Assembly: GCF_001439925.1 (NCBI RefSeq)
Contig: NZ_LMBV01000008.1
Location: 111,022 to 175,021 of the forward strand
DNA: 64,000 nt
Direction of reading: 5' to 3'
Origin: Peribacillus muralis
GTDB lineage: Bacteria; Bacillota; Bacilli; Bacillales; DSM-1321
Both the position numbers and the translations under genes were made by a program. How positions within the stretch are numbered: the first letter of the stretch is position 1; each line of letters starts with the position of its first letter. Shown in pieces: positions 51,247 to 59,124 of the stretch. A model generated the notes under the pieces. The model was not told the origin of the DNA. It worked only from the letters and a program-made list of their open reading frames with translations, and searched no databases.

Positions 51247-52590
51247 TTATGCATTTAAAAACTTTTTAACTGCAGATATTCTCTTAATAATGAACCAGTC
51301 AATTAGCCAAACAACAATGAGCGACAAACCAACCAAAGGAAACAAAAATCCTAGACCTATTAACAGAAATAGAAAGGATTTCATGTTCTTTATTTGTGGA
51401 GCTTTTGGCGCACCTAATCCTTTTTGGGGCTTTCGCTTCCACCATAAGTAAAAACCACTAAATGCAACAAGCATGATTCCTAAACATATAAGAAGGCTGA
51501 ATAGTTGGTTAATCAAACCAAATTGAGTTCCTTTGTGCAAGGTAATTCCCCAAGCGACGATTTTTCCTACTAAACCATAATGATCATAACGATAATCAGC
51601 TAGAACTGCACCGGAATATTGGTCAATATGTATAGTTGCTTCATCTTGTGCTTTCGGTGGAAAAGCTGACAATGTATAAACGCCATCCGCTTCTGTTGGA
51701 ACATTGATGCTATAACTTGGATGCATACCTTCACGGTTCGCAATCATGACTACATCTTCAATGGACAGTGGGATAAAGCCTTGAATATCTGAAATGGGTA
51801 CATCTAAATTCTCTGCTGCCCAAGGAACATCTGCAATGTCTTTTGTCTTGATTGAGGATGTTGGAGCACTTCCTGTCCATATGGAAGGAGGGTACCCTGA
51901 TCCAGAATTGGTCGCAATTGATTGAAAGTTACTTCCCCAAAAACCCGACCAAGGCAAACCTGTCATAATTAAAAATAACATTCCTGCTGATATCCAAAAG
52001 GCAGGTACTGCATGTAAATCTCTTCTTAAAATATTTTTCCCTTTATTCATCCTTGGAAAAAGAATACCAGAAAGACTTTGCTTCTTTTTTGGATACCATA
52101 AATAAAGCCCGGAGACAATTAACACAACTGCCCAACACGCAGCTAACTCTACAATTCTATCTCCCAAGGTGCCAGCCATCAGTTCACCATGAATTTCTTC
52201 AATTTTATCCATGATTCTGTCTTCATCATTTAACTCTCCAATGGATTTACCTGTATAAGGGTCTATGAAAATAGTAAGAGACTCATCATTAGAAGTGATG
52301 CTTACTTCGCTCGAACGAGATGCACTTTCTCCGGGATGATATTTTGTCACCACTGCATCAGGGTAAAGTTCCTTCACTTTCTCAAACTGTTGGGATGGCT
52401 GTATTTTATCTCCTCGCGGAACAACCTCTTGGTAATCTTGATAAAGAACTTGTTCAATCTGTGGCTTAAATAAATAGATTGATCCAGTAACTGCCAGAAT
52501 AATAAGCAAAGGTGCAAAAATGATCCCAGCGTAAAAATGCCATCTCCATACGGTTCTATACAGAGAGGTGTTTGGTTGTTTAGTTTCCAT
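51247..52590 (-). CDS. PepSY-associated transmembrane protein
   Basis: 447 residues. N-terminal R-T-V-W-R-W-H-F-Y-A-G-I-I-F-A-P and later H-x-x-K-G-T-Q-F-G with L-W-W-K-R-K-P match PepSY_TM proteins. It has four or more membrane helices at about 17-38, 145-165, 195-215 and the C-terminus, with two PepSY-like extracytoplasmic segments between. The family includes PiuB-like iron-regulated proteins; reductase or assembly functions have been proposed. The first gene of a two-gene operon with the FixH/YtkA-like lipoprotein; GGAGG lies 8-9 nt before the ATG. Confidence 0.88.
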   Translation of the reverse strand: METKQPNTSLYRTVWRWHFYAGIIFAPLLIILAVTGSIYLFKPQIEQVLYQDYQEVVPRGDKIQPSQQFEKVKELYPDAVVTKYHPGESASRSSEVSITSNDESLTIFIDPYTGKSIGELNDEDRIMDKIEEIHGELMAGTLGDRIVELAACWAVVLIVSGLYLWYPKKKQSLSGILFPRMNKGKNILRRDLHAVPAFWISAGMLFLIMTGLPWSGFWGSNFQSIATNSGSGYPPSIWTGSAPTSSIKTKDIADVPWAAENLDVPISDIQGFIPLSIEDVVMIANREGMHPSYSINVPTEADGVYTLSAFPPKAQDEATIHIDQYSGAVLADYRYDHYGLVGKIVAWGITLHKGTQFGLINQLFSLLICLGIMLVAFSGFYLWWKRKPQKGLGAPKAPQIKNMKSFLFLLIGLGFLFPLVGLSLIVVWLIDWFIIKRISAVKKFLNA

Positions 52591-52920
52591 TTATAAAAGA
52601 CCTCCAGTAGTACTATTCTATTGACCTATATAGATGATAAAAGAAAATTGTGAGAAAAATATGAAATTTGTTAAAAAAGGAAGTTTATAACTGTTAAAAA
52701 TTTGAAAGAGATAGCAAGTAGTAGAACAGGGGAAATGGAGGGAAATGATGAAAGTGTGGCGAAAGTAATCGATAGGCATATGTTCCACTTGAAGGAAGAA
52801 CCCGGACAATAAGGCCACTCAACTAAGGGAATATTGTTGAAGGCTAGGCGCTAAGAGAAACTGCACTCTTGAAATCGAAAAAGATAGCGTATGAAATAAA
52901 ATCATGAAGGAGTGTCCAGT
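52591..52920. other. intergenic region with a GntR/FadR-like C-terminal remnant
   Basis: A frame at about 52690-52812 (+) reads K-N-L-K-E-I-A-S-S-R, then N-D-E-S-V-A-K-V-I-D-R-H-M-F-H-L-K-E-E-P-G-Q and a stop. This resembles the last helix of FadR-type GntR regulators, with the rest of the gene missing. The promoters for the flanking divergent genes must also lie here. Confidence in the remnant is low. Confidence 0.35.
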
Positions 52921-53991
52921 ATGCATAAAAAAGACTGTTCCAAATCGATGTGCCAGTGTTTCATCGTACCTACCTATATTTTAGAGAATTTGGCCCAGAA
53001 TGAGGTGGAAGCGGCAAGAGTCACGATAGCGAAGAGCCGGCAAATGCGCAGGCGCAGAATCTTTAAGGAATATGATATCAATGGCGTTGTCGCGTTAACC
53101 GACGCTGGCTCGGGACGTCATGGTGAGTCCGCGCGGCATGTTTATGATTGCAAGGGGAAAACGAAGCTCAGGGTAAATGAGGCGAGGAAAGAAGGAGACC
53201 GCTCAAGCGGTGATTCGGTCGTTAACCAAGCATACGATTATAGTGGGGTCGTGCGGGATTATTTCAAGGATATCCTGCAACGTAATTCCATTGATAACGA
53301 AGGCCTTGATATTATTCTCAACGTTCATTACGGTAATAAATTCACGAATGCCTACTGGGATGGCGATGAAATGGTTTTCGGTGATGGCGATGGGATCATC
53401 TTTAGCAATTTCGCCAATTCACTCGATGTGATTGGACACGAGCTTACACATGGGGTAACGCAGTTCACGAGTGGATTGGAGTATGAAGGTCAGTCAGGGG
53501 CTTTGAATGAACATCTTTCTGATGTGTTTGGTGTTACGATTAAGCAATATCATTTGAAGCAAACGGCTAGTGATGCCGATTGGCTGATTGGTGCCGATAT
53601 AATGGGGCCGTCATTAAAAGGACAGGCGCTCCGATCGATGAAAGCGCCAGGTACGGCATTTGACAATAAATTGATGGGGAAGGATCTCCAGCCGGATCAT
53701 ATGAGGAACTACTATAAAGGCGAGCGCGATAATCATGGTGTCCACATAAACAGCGGAATTCCCAACAAGGCTTTCTATCTTGTCTCGATGGAGATTGGAA
53801 CGGACAAAGCAGCGCTGATTTGGTTCGAGGCGATGCAGCATTTATTTGCGACAGCGAATTTCAATCAATTCGTCCAAATTGTTCTCAAGGCTGCCCATAA
53901 ACTTGTGGATGGTGGAAAGGTGCCTGATACAGCGATACAATCGATTGAAGCTGCTTTTAACGCTGTTGGGTTGCCTGAGTCGTTAAAATAA
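52921..53991 (+). CDS. M4 metalloprotease, protealysin-like
   Basis: 356 residues. Zinc site H173-E-L-T-H177 and third ligand E197 in G-A-L-N-E-H-L-S-D; the downstream catalytic His lies in G-V-H-I-N-S-G-I-P-N-K-A-F. Like protealysin, it lacks a signal peptide and has only a short propeptide of about 50 residues with C-F-I-V-P-T-Y-I-L-E-N-L, the conserved P-x-x-L-type motif of that group. It probably acts inside the cell or leaves by a non-classical route. ATG 52921 has AAGGAG 8 nt upstream. The inhibitor gene follows 24 bp later. Confidence 0.93.
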   Translation: MHKKDCSKSMCQCFIVPTYILENLAQNEVEAARVTIAKSRQMRRRRIFKEYDINGVVALTDAGSGRHGESARHVYDCKGKTKLRVNEARKEGDRSSGDSVVNQAYDYSGVVRDYFKDILQRNSIDNEGLDIILNVHYGNKFTNAYWDGDEMVFGDGDGIIFSNFANSLDVIGHELTHGVTQFTSGLEYEGQSGALNEHLSDVFGVTIKQYHLKQTASDADWLIGADIMGPSLKGQALRSMKAPGTAFDNKLMGKDLQPDHMRNYYKGERDNHGVHINSGIPNKAFYLVSMEIGTDKAALIWFEAMQHLFATANFNQFVQIVLKAAHKLVDGGKVPDTAIQSIEAAFNAVGLPESLK

Positions 53992-54015
53992 AACGAATGG
54001 GAGGCTAAATCGAAC

Positions 54016-54333
54016 ATGCACATCCAATTTAGCTGTGTCGGGGGTATGGCCAACCTTGATTTGAATGTGGTGATAGATACAGACGAATTACCGCAGGCGA
54101 AACGAGACCAATTGCAGCACTTAATGGAGACAGCCGATCTTTCCAATCTCTCCTTGGGTAAAATGATAGAAGCTAAAGCCAAAGGAGCAGATGCGTTTTC
54201 CTACAAGCTGGATATATTAGAAGAAACGGAGCAGCAATCCTTCACATTTACAGATACTACAGCTTCAGGGAAGGTACGGCCATTATTGGATTATTTACGT
54301 AACCTGGCCATTGAAGTGAAGCTGGCCGAATAA
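54016..54333 (+). CDS. emfourin-like inhibitor of the M4 protease
   Basis: 105 residues, no signal peptide. N-terminal I-Q-F-S-C-V-G-G-M-A-N-L, then L-D-L-N-V-V-I-D-T-D-E-L, S-Y-K-L-D-I-L and a terminal helix P-L-L-D-Y-L-R-N-L-A match the emfourin group. Emfourin genes sit beside protealysin genes, and the product is a slow, tight-binding inhibitor of the enzyme. The adjacency here supports the assignment. AATGGGAGG lies upstream of the ATG. Confidence 0.85.
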   Translation: MHIQFSCVGGMANLDLNVVIDTDELPQAKRDQLQHLMETADLSNLSLGKMIEAKAKGADAFSYKLDILEETEQQSFTFTDTTASGKVRPLLDYLRNLAIEVKLAE

Positions 54334-54342
54334 CAATTAACT

Positions 54343-54376
54343 AAGGCTGTCGAGATTCCTCGGACAGCCTTTTCCT
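54343..54376. terminator. terminator of the protease-inhibitor operon
   Basis: AAGGCTGTC / GACAGCCTT stem followed by TTCCTTC. The symmetrical A run is short, so the convergent YjgB-like gene may also use it. Confidence 0.82.
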
Positions 54377-54409
54377 TCGATATATCTCATTATTAGAGGC
54401 ATGCCCTCA

Positions 54410-54955
54410 TTAGTCACATGATTCGTCTGCTGCTTCAACCGTATACATGCTCAATTTTGGGTTAGGGTTGATCCAAGCGCTTTCAAACACGAAAACGATT
54501 TTATAAATTTCGTTATCCGTATAAGTGACATAGTACATCCCCTCTTGCTCCTCGGCACTGTCAGGTTCACCAATCAAATCCTTTAGCTCGGATAAATGAA
54601 TCGTTTGCAGCTTCGGACTAAAATCATCAATGGCGGTAATCGTTTTTTTGGCATTTGACTCGTCATAGAAGAAACGAACATCGTGGCTCCAATAATTGGC
54701 TGCGACTGTACTTAGATCTTCCGGTTGCCCCCATGATTTTTCTACTTTTTTCAACGAATCACCGACGGAAAAAGGTCTACTGCTAATCGATTGCTGGGAT
54801 TCAGAGGCTAGCCTCATGATATTGCCAATCAGCCGATCAGACGCAGACTTCGCTGGTTGCGCTGCTTTAGTTTCATGAACAGTTCCCACGTTAAACATGA
54901 GCGCAACAAGGGTTAACATTGTGAAGCTTCGAATCAACCGATTCATATGTTTCAA
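54410..54955 (-). CDS. YjgB-like exported protein (DUF4309)
   Basis: 181 residues with a signal-like N-terminus (S-F-T-M-L-T-L-V-A-L-M-F-N-V-G). The mature part has F-S-V-G-D-S-L-K-K-V-E-K-S-W-G-Q-P, then V-R-F-F-Y-D-E and K-D-L-I-G-E-P-D, the pattern of Bacillus YjgB/DUF4309 proteins, whose function is unknown. The TTG at 54955 is taken as start (AAAGGGTG about 7 nt upstream); the ATG three codons later is an alternative. Confidence 0.8.
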   Translation of the reverse strand: MKHMNRLIRSFTMLTLVALMFNVGTVHETKAAQPAKSASDRLIGNIMRLASESQQSISSRPFSVGDSLKKVEKSWGQPEDLSTVAANYWSHDVRFFYDESNAKKTITAIDDFSPKLQTIHLSELKDLIGEPDSAEEQEGMYYVTYTDNEIYKIVFVFESAWINPNPKLSMYTVEAADESCD

Positions 54956-55433
54956 GCTTGAACACCCTTTCTACACTGAAATTGACGAATTACCTAAATA
55001 TCATACGCCTTTATCATAAAAAAAGAACTTAGGTGTCCCATTCGGGATATCGGTCATACAAGCTGAGCTGGTTCATGAAACGTATCTTTATGGGCCATAT
55101 AAAGCAAAATAATCTTTATGGTTCTGAAAGGTTCAGTTTATTTTTTGCGGAGGTTTGTTTTCTTTACAAAAATGTCATTTAATTGCCCTTTTAGGATCAT
55201 TTTTTGCAGTTAGTTCGCAAAATGGACACAAATTAAGGAGCAAATAGCCAGTGCAACGAACAGATTCGAAATGGAAATCATAAATTATAACCATTTGTTT
55301 GATAGTTGTAAAGAGTAAGCCAATCTATTAAGTTATCTAGCCACAAAAGGAAATGAATTTTGAAATGTAAAAATGAAAGCGATTTTACAAAAAAAGCAGA
55401 AAATAGGATAATGGTCGCAGAGAGGTGAAAATC
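54956..55433. other. intergenic region before the DndB-like pair
   Basis: About 480 bp, AT-rich, no gene recognised. Several A- and T-runs are present, but no complete ComK box (two AAAA-N5-TTTT dyads at 8, 18 or 31 nt spacing) could be assembled. Confidence 0.4.
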
Positions 55434-56534
55434 ATGATATATCAAGAAATGAAAGTGACGATTACTGGGGAAAGCTTTACCCAATTCGGGAAAAGAATAT
55501 TAATCTCGCAAATCCAATTTTCAACATTGGAAGCCATATTCGAAGTCGATGAAGCGGTTCAAAGGAAGCTCGATCTTCATAGAAGAGCAGAAATCAGGGA
55601 GTTCATCATTGACTCTGTTTCAGAAGGTGATTTTTACTTTTCGCCGTTCATCTTCTCGAGCAGGGGGGCGATTCATGAAGTGCCCGAAGGCGGGGAACTG
55701 CCACCAGGAAGTAAGATCTACATACTGGACGGACAGCATAGAACGTACGCCCTCATCTCGGCCATCAGCCACTTAAGGGCACGCAAGGAAACGGAAGAAG
55801 AAATGGGGCATTTCTCAGAAGCAAAAAAGCTCCAAAGCCAAATCGATAAGTTGAAGGCGTATCCAGTCACCATCCAAATTTATTTAAACCTGGAGACGAT
55901 TGAAGAAAGACAGCTCTTCAATGATATCAATACGAAACGAAAAGAGCCTCATGTCGGCTTGGTGATGAAATACGACCAGCGTGATGAATATGCTGAACTA
56001 ACGAGGGTCATCGCCAGTCAATTAGAAAGTAAGATGGAGATAGAAGCTACGCTGTCCAGAATAACCGTGAACAGTACCGCCTTGACTTCGCTGACGATCA
56101 TGAGGCGCTGCCTAATCGCTTTATTCGAAGGAAAGATCACCGCCAAAACCGGTAAAGCCCAACTTGGAGAACTCAAAAAGGATGAGATACTCACGATTGC
56201 ACGGTCCTTTTTCGAAGCATGGCTGAAAATCTTTCCGAAGAAGATGACAAACAGGAAAACATTCACATCAGGCTATTCCGGCATCCAAATAGCCCTTGCC
56301 CAAACCGTCCAACAACTCCATAGACACCATGAAATCCCCTTTGAAGAAGCAATCGAACATATGCTGCGACTGAAGAATGCCTGCACTTGGAAGCATGACG
56401 ACGAGCTGTTTGCACACATCTACGATCCGGTAAAAAAAAGAGTCAAAAATCATTCCACCACGAACGCCATCCAGAAAACGGCTCTCCAGTTCAAACGGAA
56501 AATCGAAGGAGGAATGATGCATGATACTAAGTGA
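55434..56534 (+). CDS. DndB-like DGQHR-domain protein 1
   Basis: 366 residues. The hallmark motif Y-I-L-D-G-Q-H-R-T-Y-A-L has D99-R103 as DGQHR. The following F-N-D-I-N-T-K-R-K stretch (conserved in DndB/ParB-like DGQHR proteins) and a helical C-terminal half also fit. DndB regulates phosphorothioate DNA modification operons, but no dndA/C/D/E or restriction genes are visible here, so this is an orphan. ATG 55434 with AGAGGTG 6 nt upstream is chosen over GTG 55425. It overlaps the next gene by 14 nt. Confidence 0.82.
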   Translation: MIYQEMKVTITGESFTQFGKRILISQIQFSTLEAIFEVDEAVQRKLDLHRRAEIREFIIDSVSEGDFYFSPFIFSSRGAIHEVPEGGELPPGSKIYILDGQHRTYALISAISHLRARKETEEEMGHFSEAKKLQSQIDKLKAYPVTIQIYLNLETIEERQLFNDINTKRKEPHVGLVMKYDQRDEYAELTRVIASQLESKMEIEATLSRITVNSTALTSLTIMRRCLIALFEGKITAKTGKAQLGELKKDEILTIARSFFEAWLKIFPKKMTNRKTFTSGYSGIQIALAQTVQQLHRHHEIPFEEAIEHMLRLKNACTWKHDDELFAHIYDPVKKRVKNHSTTNAIQKTALQFKRKIEGGMMHDTK

Positions 56535-57552
56535 ATCAGACCTGAAGCGAAGGACAATCGTCTCCTATTCCATCATGGAACTGGTCGACATGTATCGTAA
56601 TGGTCAAATCGCCACGAGGGAAATGAACCAGCTGCGGATTCGATCGATCAAGAACTATCTTTTGGAAAATGCATTAACGAAACAAATCTACTTGCCTCCG
56701 CTCGTTGCCAACCGCAGGCAAGGAAGCCTCGCCATAAAAGAAGCCACTCAGCTGATGATTATCGATGGAACCCAGCGGATAGCGGCCCTCGCCCAACTGG
56801 AGGACAGCATCCTTAAAGCATTAAAGAAGGATGAAGAAAAGGTTAAGCAAGCCTACAAGCTGGATTCACTCATGAAGGACAGCTCGATTGCCGTCCAGGT
56901 ATTCGATGGGCTTACAGAGGCGGAAGAATCACAGTTATACTTGGATCTCAATCTAAAAGGCAAGAAAGTGGCCCTTTCGAAACGAATTTCGTTCGACTCG
57001 CGAAACAACCTCAATGTCATCACCAATCAGGTGCTTCATACCCATCAAGCATTAAAAACAGCCGGTGTCGAACTCGAAAAGCGATCGATCAACCGTCCGG
57101 CAAACAAGAACCTGCTTTCCTTATCGCAGCTAAGGCAGATCATCGGCATCTTCATGACGGGCAGATTATACGCAAACATCGAAGAGAAGGTAGCTTCATG
57201 CCCGCTATCGAACAGTGAATACATCTCGCTCATTCATCTATATTTTAATGAATTATTCGGTATGTTCCAACCAGAACAAATGGGGGATTACACGAAATGC
57301 ATGCTTGCCAGCTATCCGCTTTTCGTTGCGGTTGCCCTTTATGCGAACGATAAGATGGAAAATCAACACATCGAACAAAGAAAACTGCTGATCTCCACAA
57401 GGTTGTCAAAGCTGAAAGCGGTGGACTGGAGCCCAGCCAACCCGATTTGGAGGGAGTTTAAAGGAACCTATAAAGGCAGACCGTCCTTATTTCAGCTAAG
57501 CAATGATAAGCACAATATCAAAGCAATGGTCAGATGGCTGTATACCCTTTAA
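56521..57552 (+). CDS. DndB-like protein 2 with altered DGQHR motif
   Basis: 343 residues. It is a diverged relative of the preceding gene: M-I-I-D-G-T-Q-R-I-A-A-L has D82-G-T-Q-R86 in place of DGQHR, and Y-L-D-L-N-L-K-G-K-K replaces F-N-D-I-N-T-K-R-K. The altered motif suggests a specialised or non-catalytic partner, perhaps forming a heteromer with the first protein. GAAGGAGG lies 7 nt before the ATG, within the preceding gene. Confidence 0.78.
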   Translation: MILSESDLKRRTIVSYSIMELVDMYRNGQIATREMNQLRIRSIKNYLLENALTKQIYLPPLVANRRQGSLAIKEATQLMIIDGTQRIAALAQLEDSILKALKKDEEKVKQAYKLDSLMKDSSIAVQVFDGLTEAEESQLYLDLNLKGKKVALSKRISFDSRNNLNVITNQVLHTHQALKTAGVELEKRSINRPANKNLLSLSQLRQIIGIFMTGRLYANIEEKVASCPLSNSEYISLIHLYFNELFGMFQPEQMGDYTKCMLASYPLFVAVALYANDKMENQHIEQRKLLISTRLSKLKAVDWSPANPIWREFKGTYKGRPSLFQLSNDKHNIKAMVRWLYTL

Positions 57553-57568
57553 GGGAGGTGAGGAAAAT

Positions 57569-57670
57569 GTGAGGGTAAACAGCAAAAACCCCCTAGGTGA
57601 GAACGTCCTGGCAGACTGTCACCTAAGGGGCGCGAGCAGGCGTATACCTGACTCTATGTCTTAGTATACT
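57569..57670 (+). CDS. small ORF within a structured spacer
   Basis: GTG 57569 preceded by GGGAGGTGAGG opens a 33-codon frame (M-R-V-N-S-K-N-P-L-G-E-N-V-L-A-D-C-H-L-R, ending D-S-M-S). The same DNA folds into a long hairpin: CCCC-TAGGTGA (57589-57600) pairs with TCACCTA-GGGG (57619-57630), one mismatch. A smaller CAGG/CCTG hairpin follows, and GTATAC occurs twice (57642, 57664). It could be a real small protein, a regulatory RNA leader of the ComK-like gene, or both. Not recognised. Confidence 0.4.
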
Positions 57671-57706
57671 CCTAAAAAATCATTATGGAAATGAGGAGTG
57701 AACGGA

Positions 57707-58264
57707 ATGGTAATACGAAAAAATTATGTAATGAATAAAGAAACCGTAGCGATGATGGAGCACTATGATGCAAATGGTGTACAGCTTACGATGGTGGTGG
57801 AAGGAGAAAACACGTTCCTTGTCGCCCGACCGCGCCTTGACATCCTCAATCATACGCTCAATCACTTTGGACTGGATCTTGATGGCGGACTTGCAGGAGC
57901 CAGATCGGTGCTTGGCGGAACTTACAGGCTCCCCGTCTGCATCAATGCCCAGCTTGGCATGGTCTGGTTCTCCTCCCGCTCATTCCGAAAAAGCGGCGGT
58001 GTCTGGTTTTCCTACATTCACATTGATGACTTCGATGAAATGAACGGAAAAGAAACCCTGGTCTACACAGACTATGGACATTGCCTCCCTGTACCCTTGA
58101 GCAAAAAGCAACTCATCTTCAAGAGGGACCAAGCATCCTATTTGCATACCACCTTCAAGCAACGCTCTTTAGGCAAAAAAACCTATTACTATGAACCGGG
58201 AAGCGGAATCACCTTTTGCAAGGAACCTGGCGGGATGCATTACAGGGTAAAGCGAAAGAAATAG
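57707..58264 (+). CDS. ComK-family transcription factor
   Basis: 185 residues. R-L-D-I-L-N-H-T-L-N-H-F-G-L-D-L, G-G-L-A-G-A-R-S-V-L-G-G-T-Y-R-L-P-V and W-F-S-Y-I-H-I-D-D-F line up with ComK's R-x-C-R-F-F-G-x-S/Y-x-G-R, P-I and W-I-S-H-V-H regions. ComK is the master activator of competence (DNA uptake) genes. This may be a second, diverged ComK paralogue, as some Bacilli have two. ATG 57707 has GAGGAG 8 nt upstream. A terminator follows. Confidence 0.82.
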   Translation: MVIRKNYVMNKETVAMMEHYDANGVQLTMVVEGENTFLVARPRLDILNHTLNHFGLDLDGGLAGARSVLGGTYRLPVCINAQLGMVWFSSRSFRKSGGVWFSYIHIDDFDEMNGKETLVYTDYGHCLPVPLSKKQLIFKRDQASYLHTTFKQRSLGKKTYYYEPGSGITFCKEPGGMHYRVKRKK

Positions 58265-58283
58265 AAAAAAGGACGATGACAGG

Positions 58284-58312
58284 AAGACCGCCGGAGTGGC
58301 GGTCTTTTTTAA
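58284..58312 (+). terminator. terminator of the ComK-like gene
   Basis: AAGACCGCC / GGCGGTCTT stem with a 5-nt loop and a T run. Confidence 0.92.
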
Positions 58313-58431
58313 GCGCCATAACCGTGAGCAATCGAGATCCTGCTAAAAAACTATGCAAAAAGTTATTGTAAAAAAAGAAATGATACATTATGATTAGTAA
58401 AAAGTTAATTTTAGGAAAGGGAGTACATAAT

Positions 58432-58701
58432 ATGAAAAGATTAGTTACTATTTCACTATCTTTAAGCCTAGTTTTTGGACTTTCGCTTGGAGCAAACGAT
58501 GTGGCCAATGCCAAAACGAAGGTGAAAGAATATAAAAACTGTACAGAATTGAATAAAGATTACAAAGGAGGCGTAGCCCGTACGTCTTCCGTTAAAAATA
58601 AAGGCGGAAAAACGAAATACAAGCCTCACGTTTCAAAAGCGCTATACGATGCCAACAAAAAAAGCGATCGTGACAAAGACTTGATCGCTTGTGAAAAATA
58701 A
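58432..58701 (+). CDS. Excalibur-domain calcium-binding secreted protein
   Basis: 89 residues. The signal peptide (cleavage near A-N-A, about residue 27) is followed by an Excalibur domain starting Y-K-N-C-T-E-L-N and ending D-R-D-K-D-L-I-A-C-E-K. This is the D-x-D-x-D-x-x-x-C-E calcium loop with its two conserved cysteines. The domain is often attached to secreted nucleases, but here it stands alone. Its closeness to the ComK-like gene is suggestive but unproven. GGAAAGGGAG precedes the ATG. Confidence 0.88.
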   Translation: MKRLVTISLSLSLVFGLSLGANDVANAKTKVKEYKNCTELNKDYKGGVARTSSVKNKGGKTKYKPHVSKALYDANKKSDRDKDLIACEK

Positions 58702-58717
58702 AGATTGTTTCAAGGAG

Positions 58718-58750
58718 ACCTTTTAAATAAAAGGTCTCTTTCTTTTTTAT
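58718..58750 (+). terminator. terminator of the Excalibur gene
   Basis: GAGACCTTTT / AAAAGGTCTC stem, then TTTCTTTTTT. Confidence 0.9.
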
Positions 58751-59124
58751 TCGTTGCTTGTAACATAAAAGATAGATATATAGTGTAGGGCTTTCCATTT
58801 TTAAGTCCCGAATAATTAAGCCGAACCTACGACGAATCAAAACGGGATGCGAGGACACGTATATGTTAAACATCATTAAAATAACCAGTCAAGCATTTAG
58901 CTCAACTGGTTACTGAATGTATATGTTGAATGAAAGTTTTAAAAAACAATTAGGTATGAGGGCAGCAGATGTGAAATATACATTGATATCATTCGGAAAT
59001 TGTGATAAATTAGTATAGAAACACATTTTTTAATATGTAAAATCAGTTTACCCCTTACTATAAGTATAAGGTAAAACTCACCTCTAGTCAACCCTAATTT
59101 TCATTATTTAAAGGAGTGTCTCAT
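58751..59124. other. intergenic region before helD
   Basis: About 370 bp, AT-rich, without a recognised gene or repeat. It presumably contains the helD promoter; AAGGAG at 59111-59116 is its ribosome-binding site. Confidence 0.4.

Noticed and set aside
55140-55433. ComK-box-like A and T runs before the DndB-like pair
   Set aside because: Individual AAAA-N5-TTT half-matches occur, but no pair of dyads with the required spacing could be found.
55434-57552. Complete Dnd/Ssp phosphorothioation defence system
   Set aside because: Only DndB-like genes are present; no cysteine desulfurase, DndC, DndD, DndE or restriction genes occur in the flanking 5 kb.
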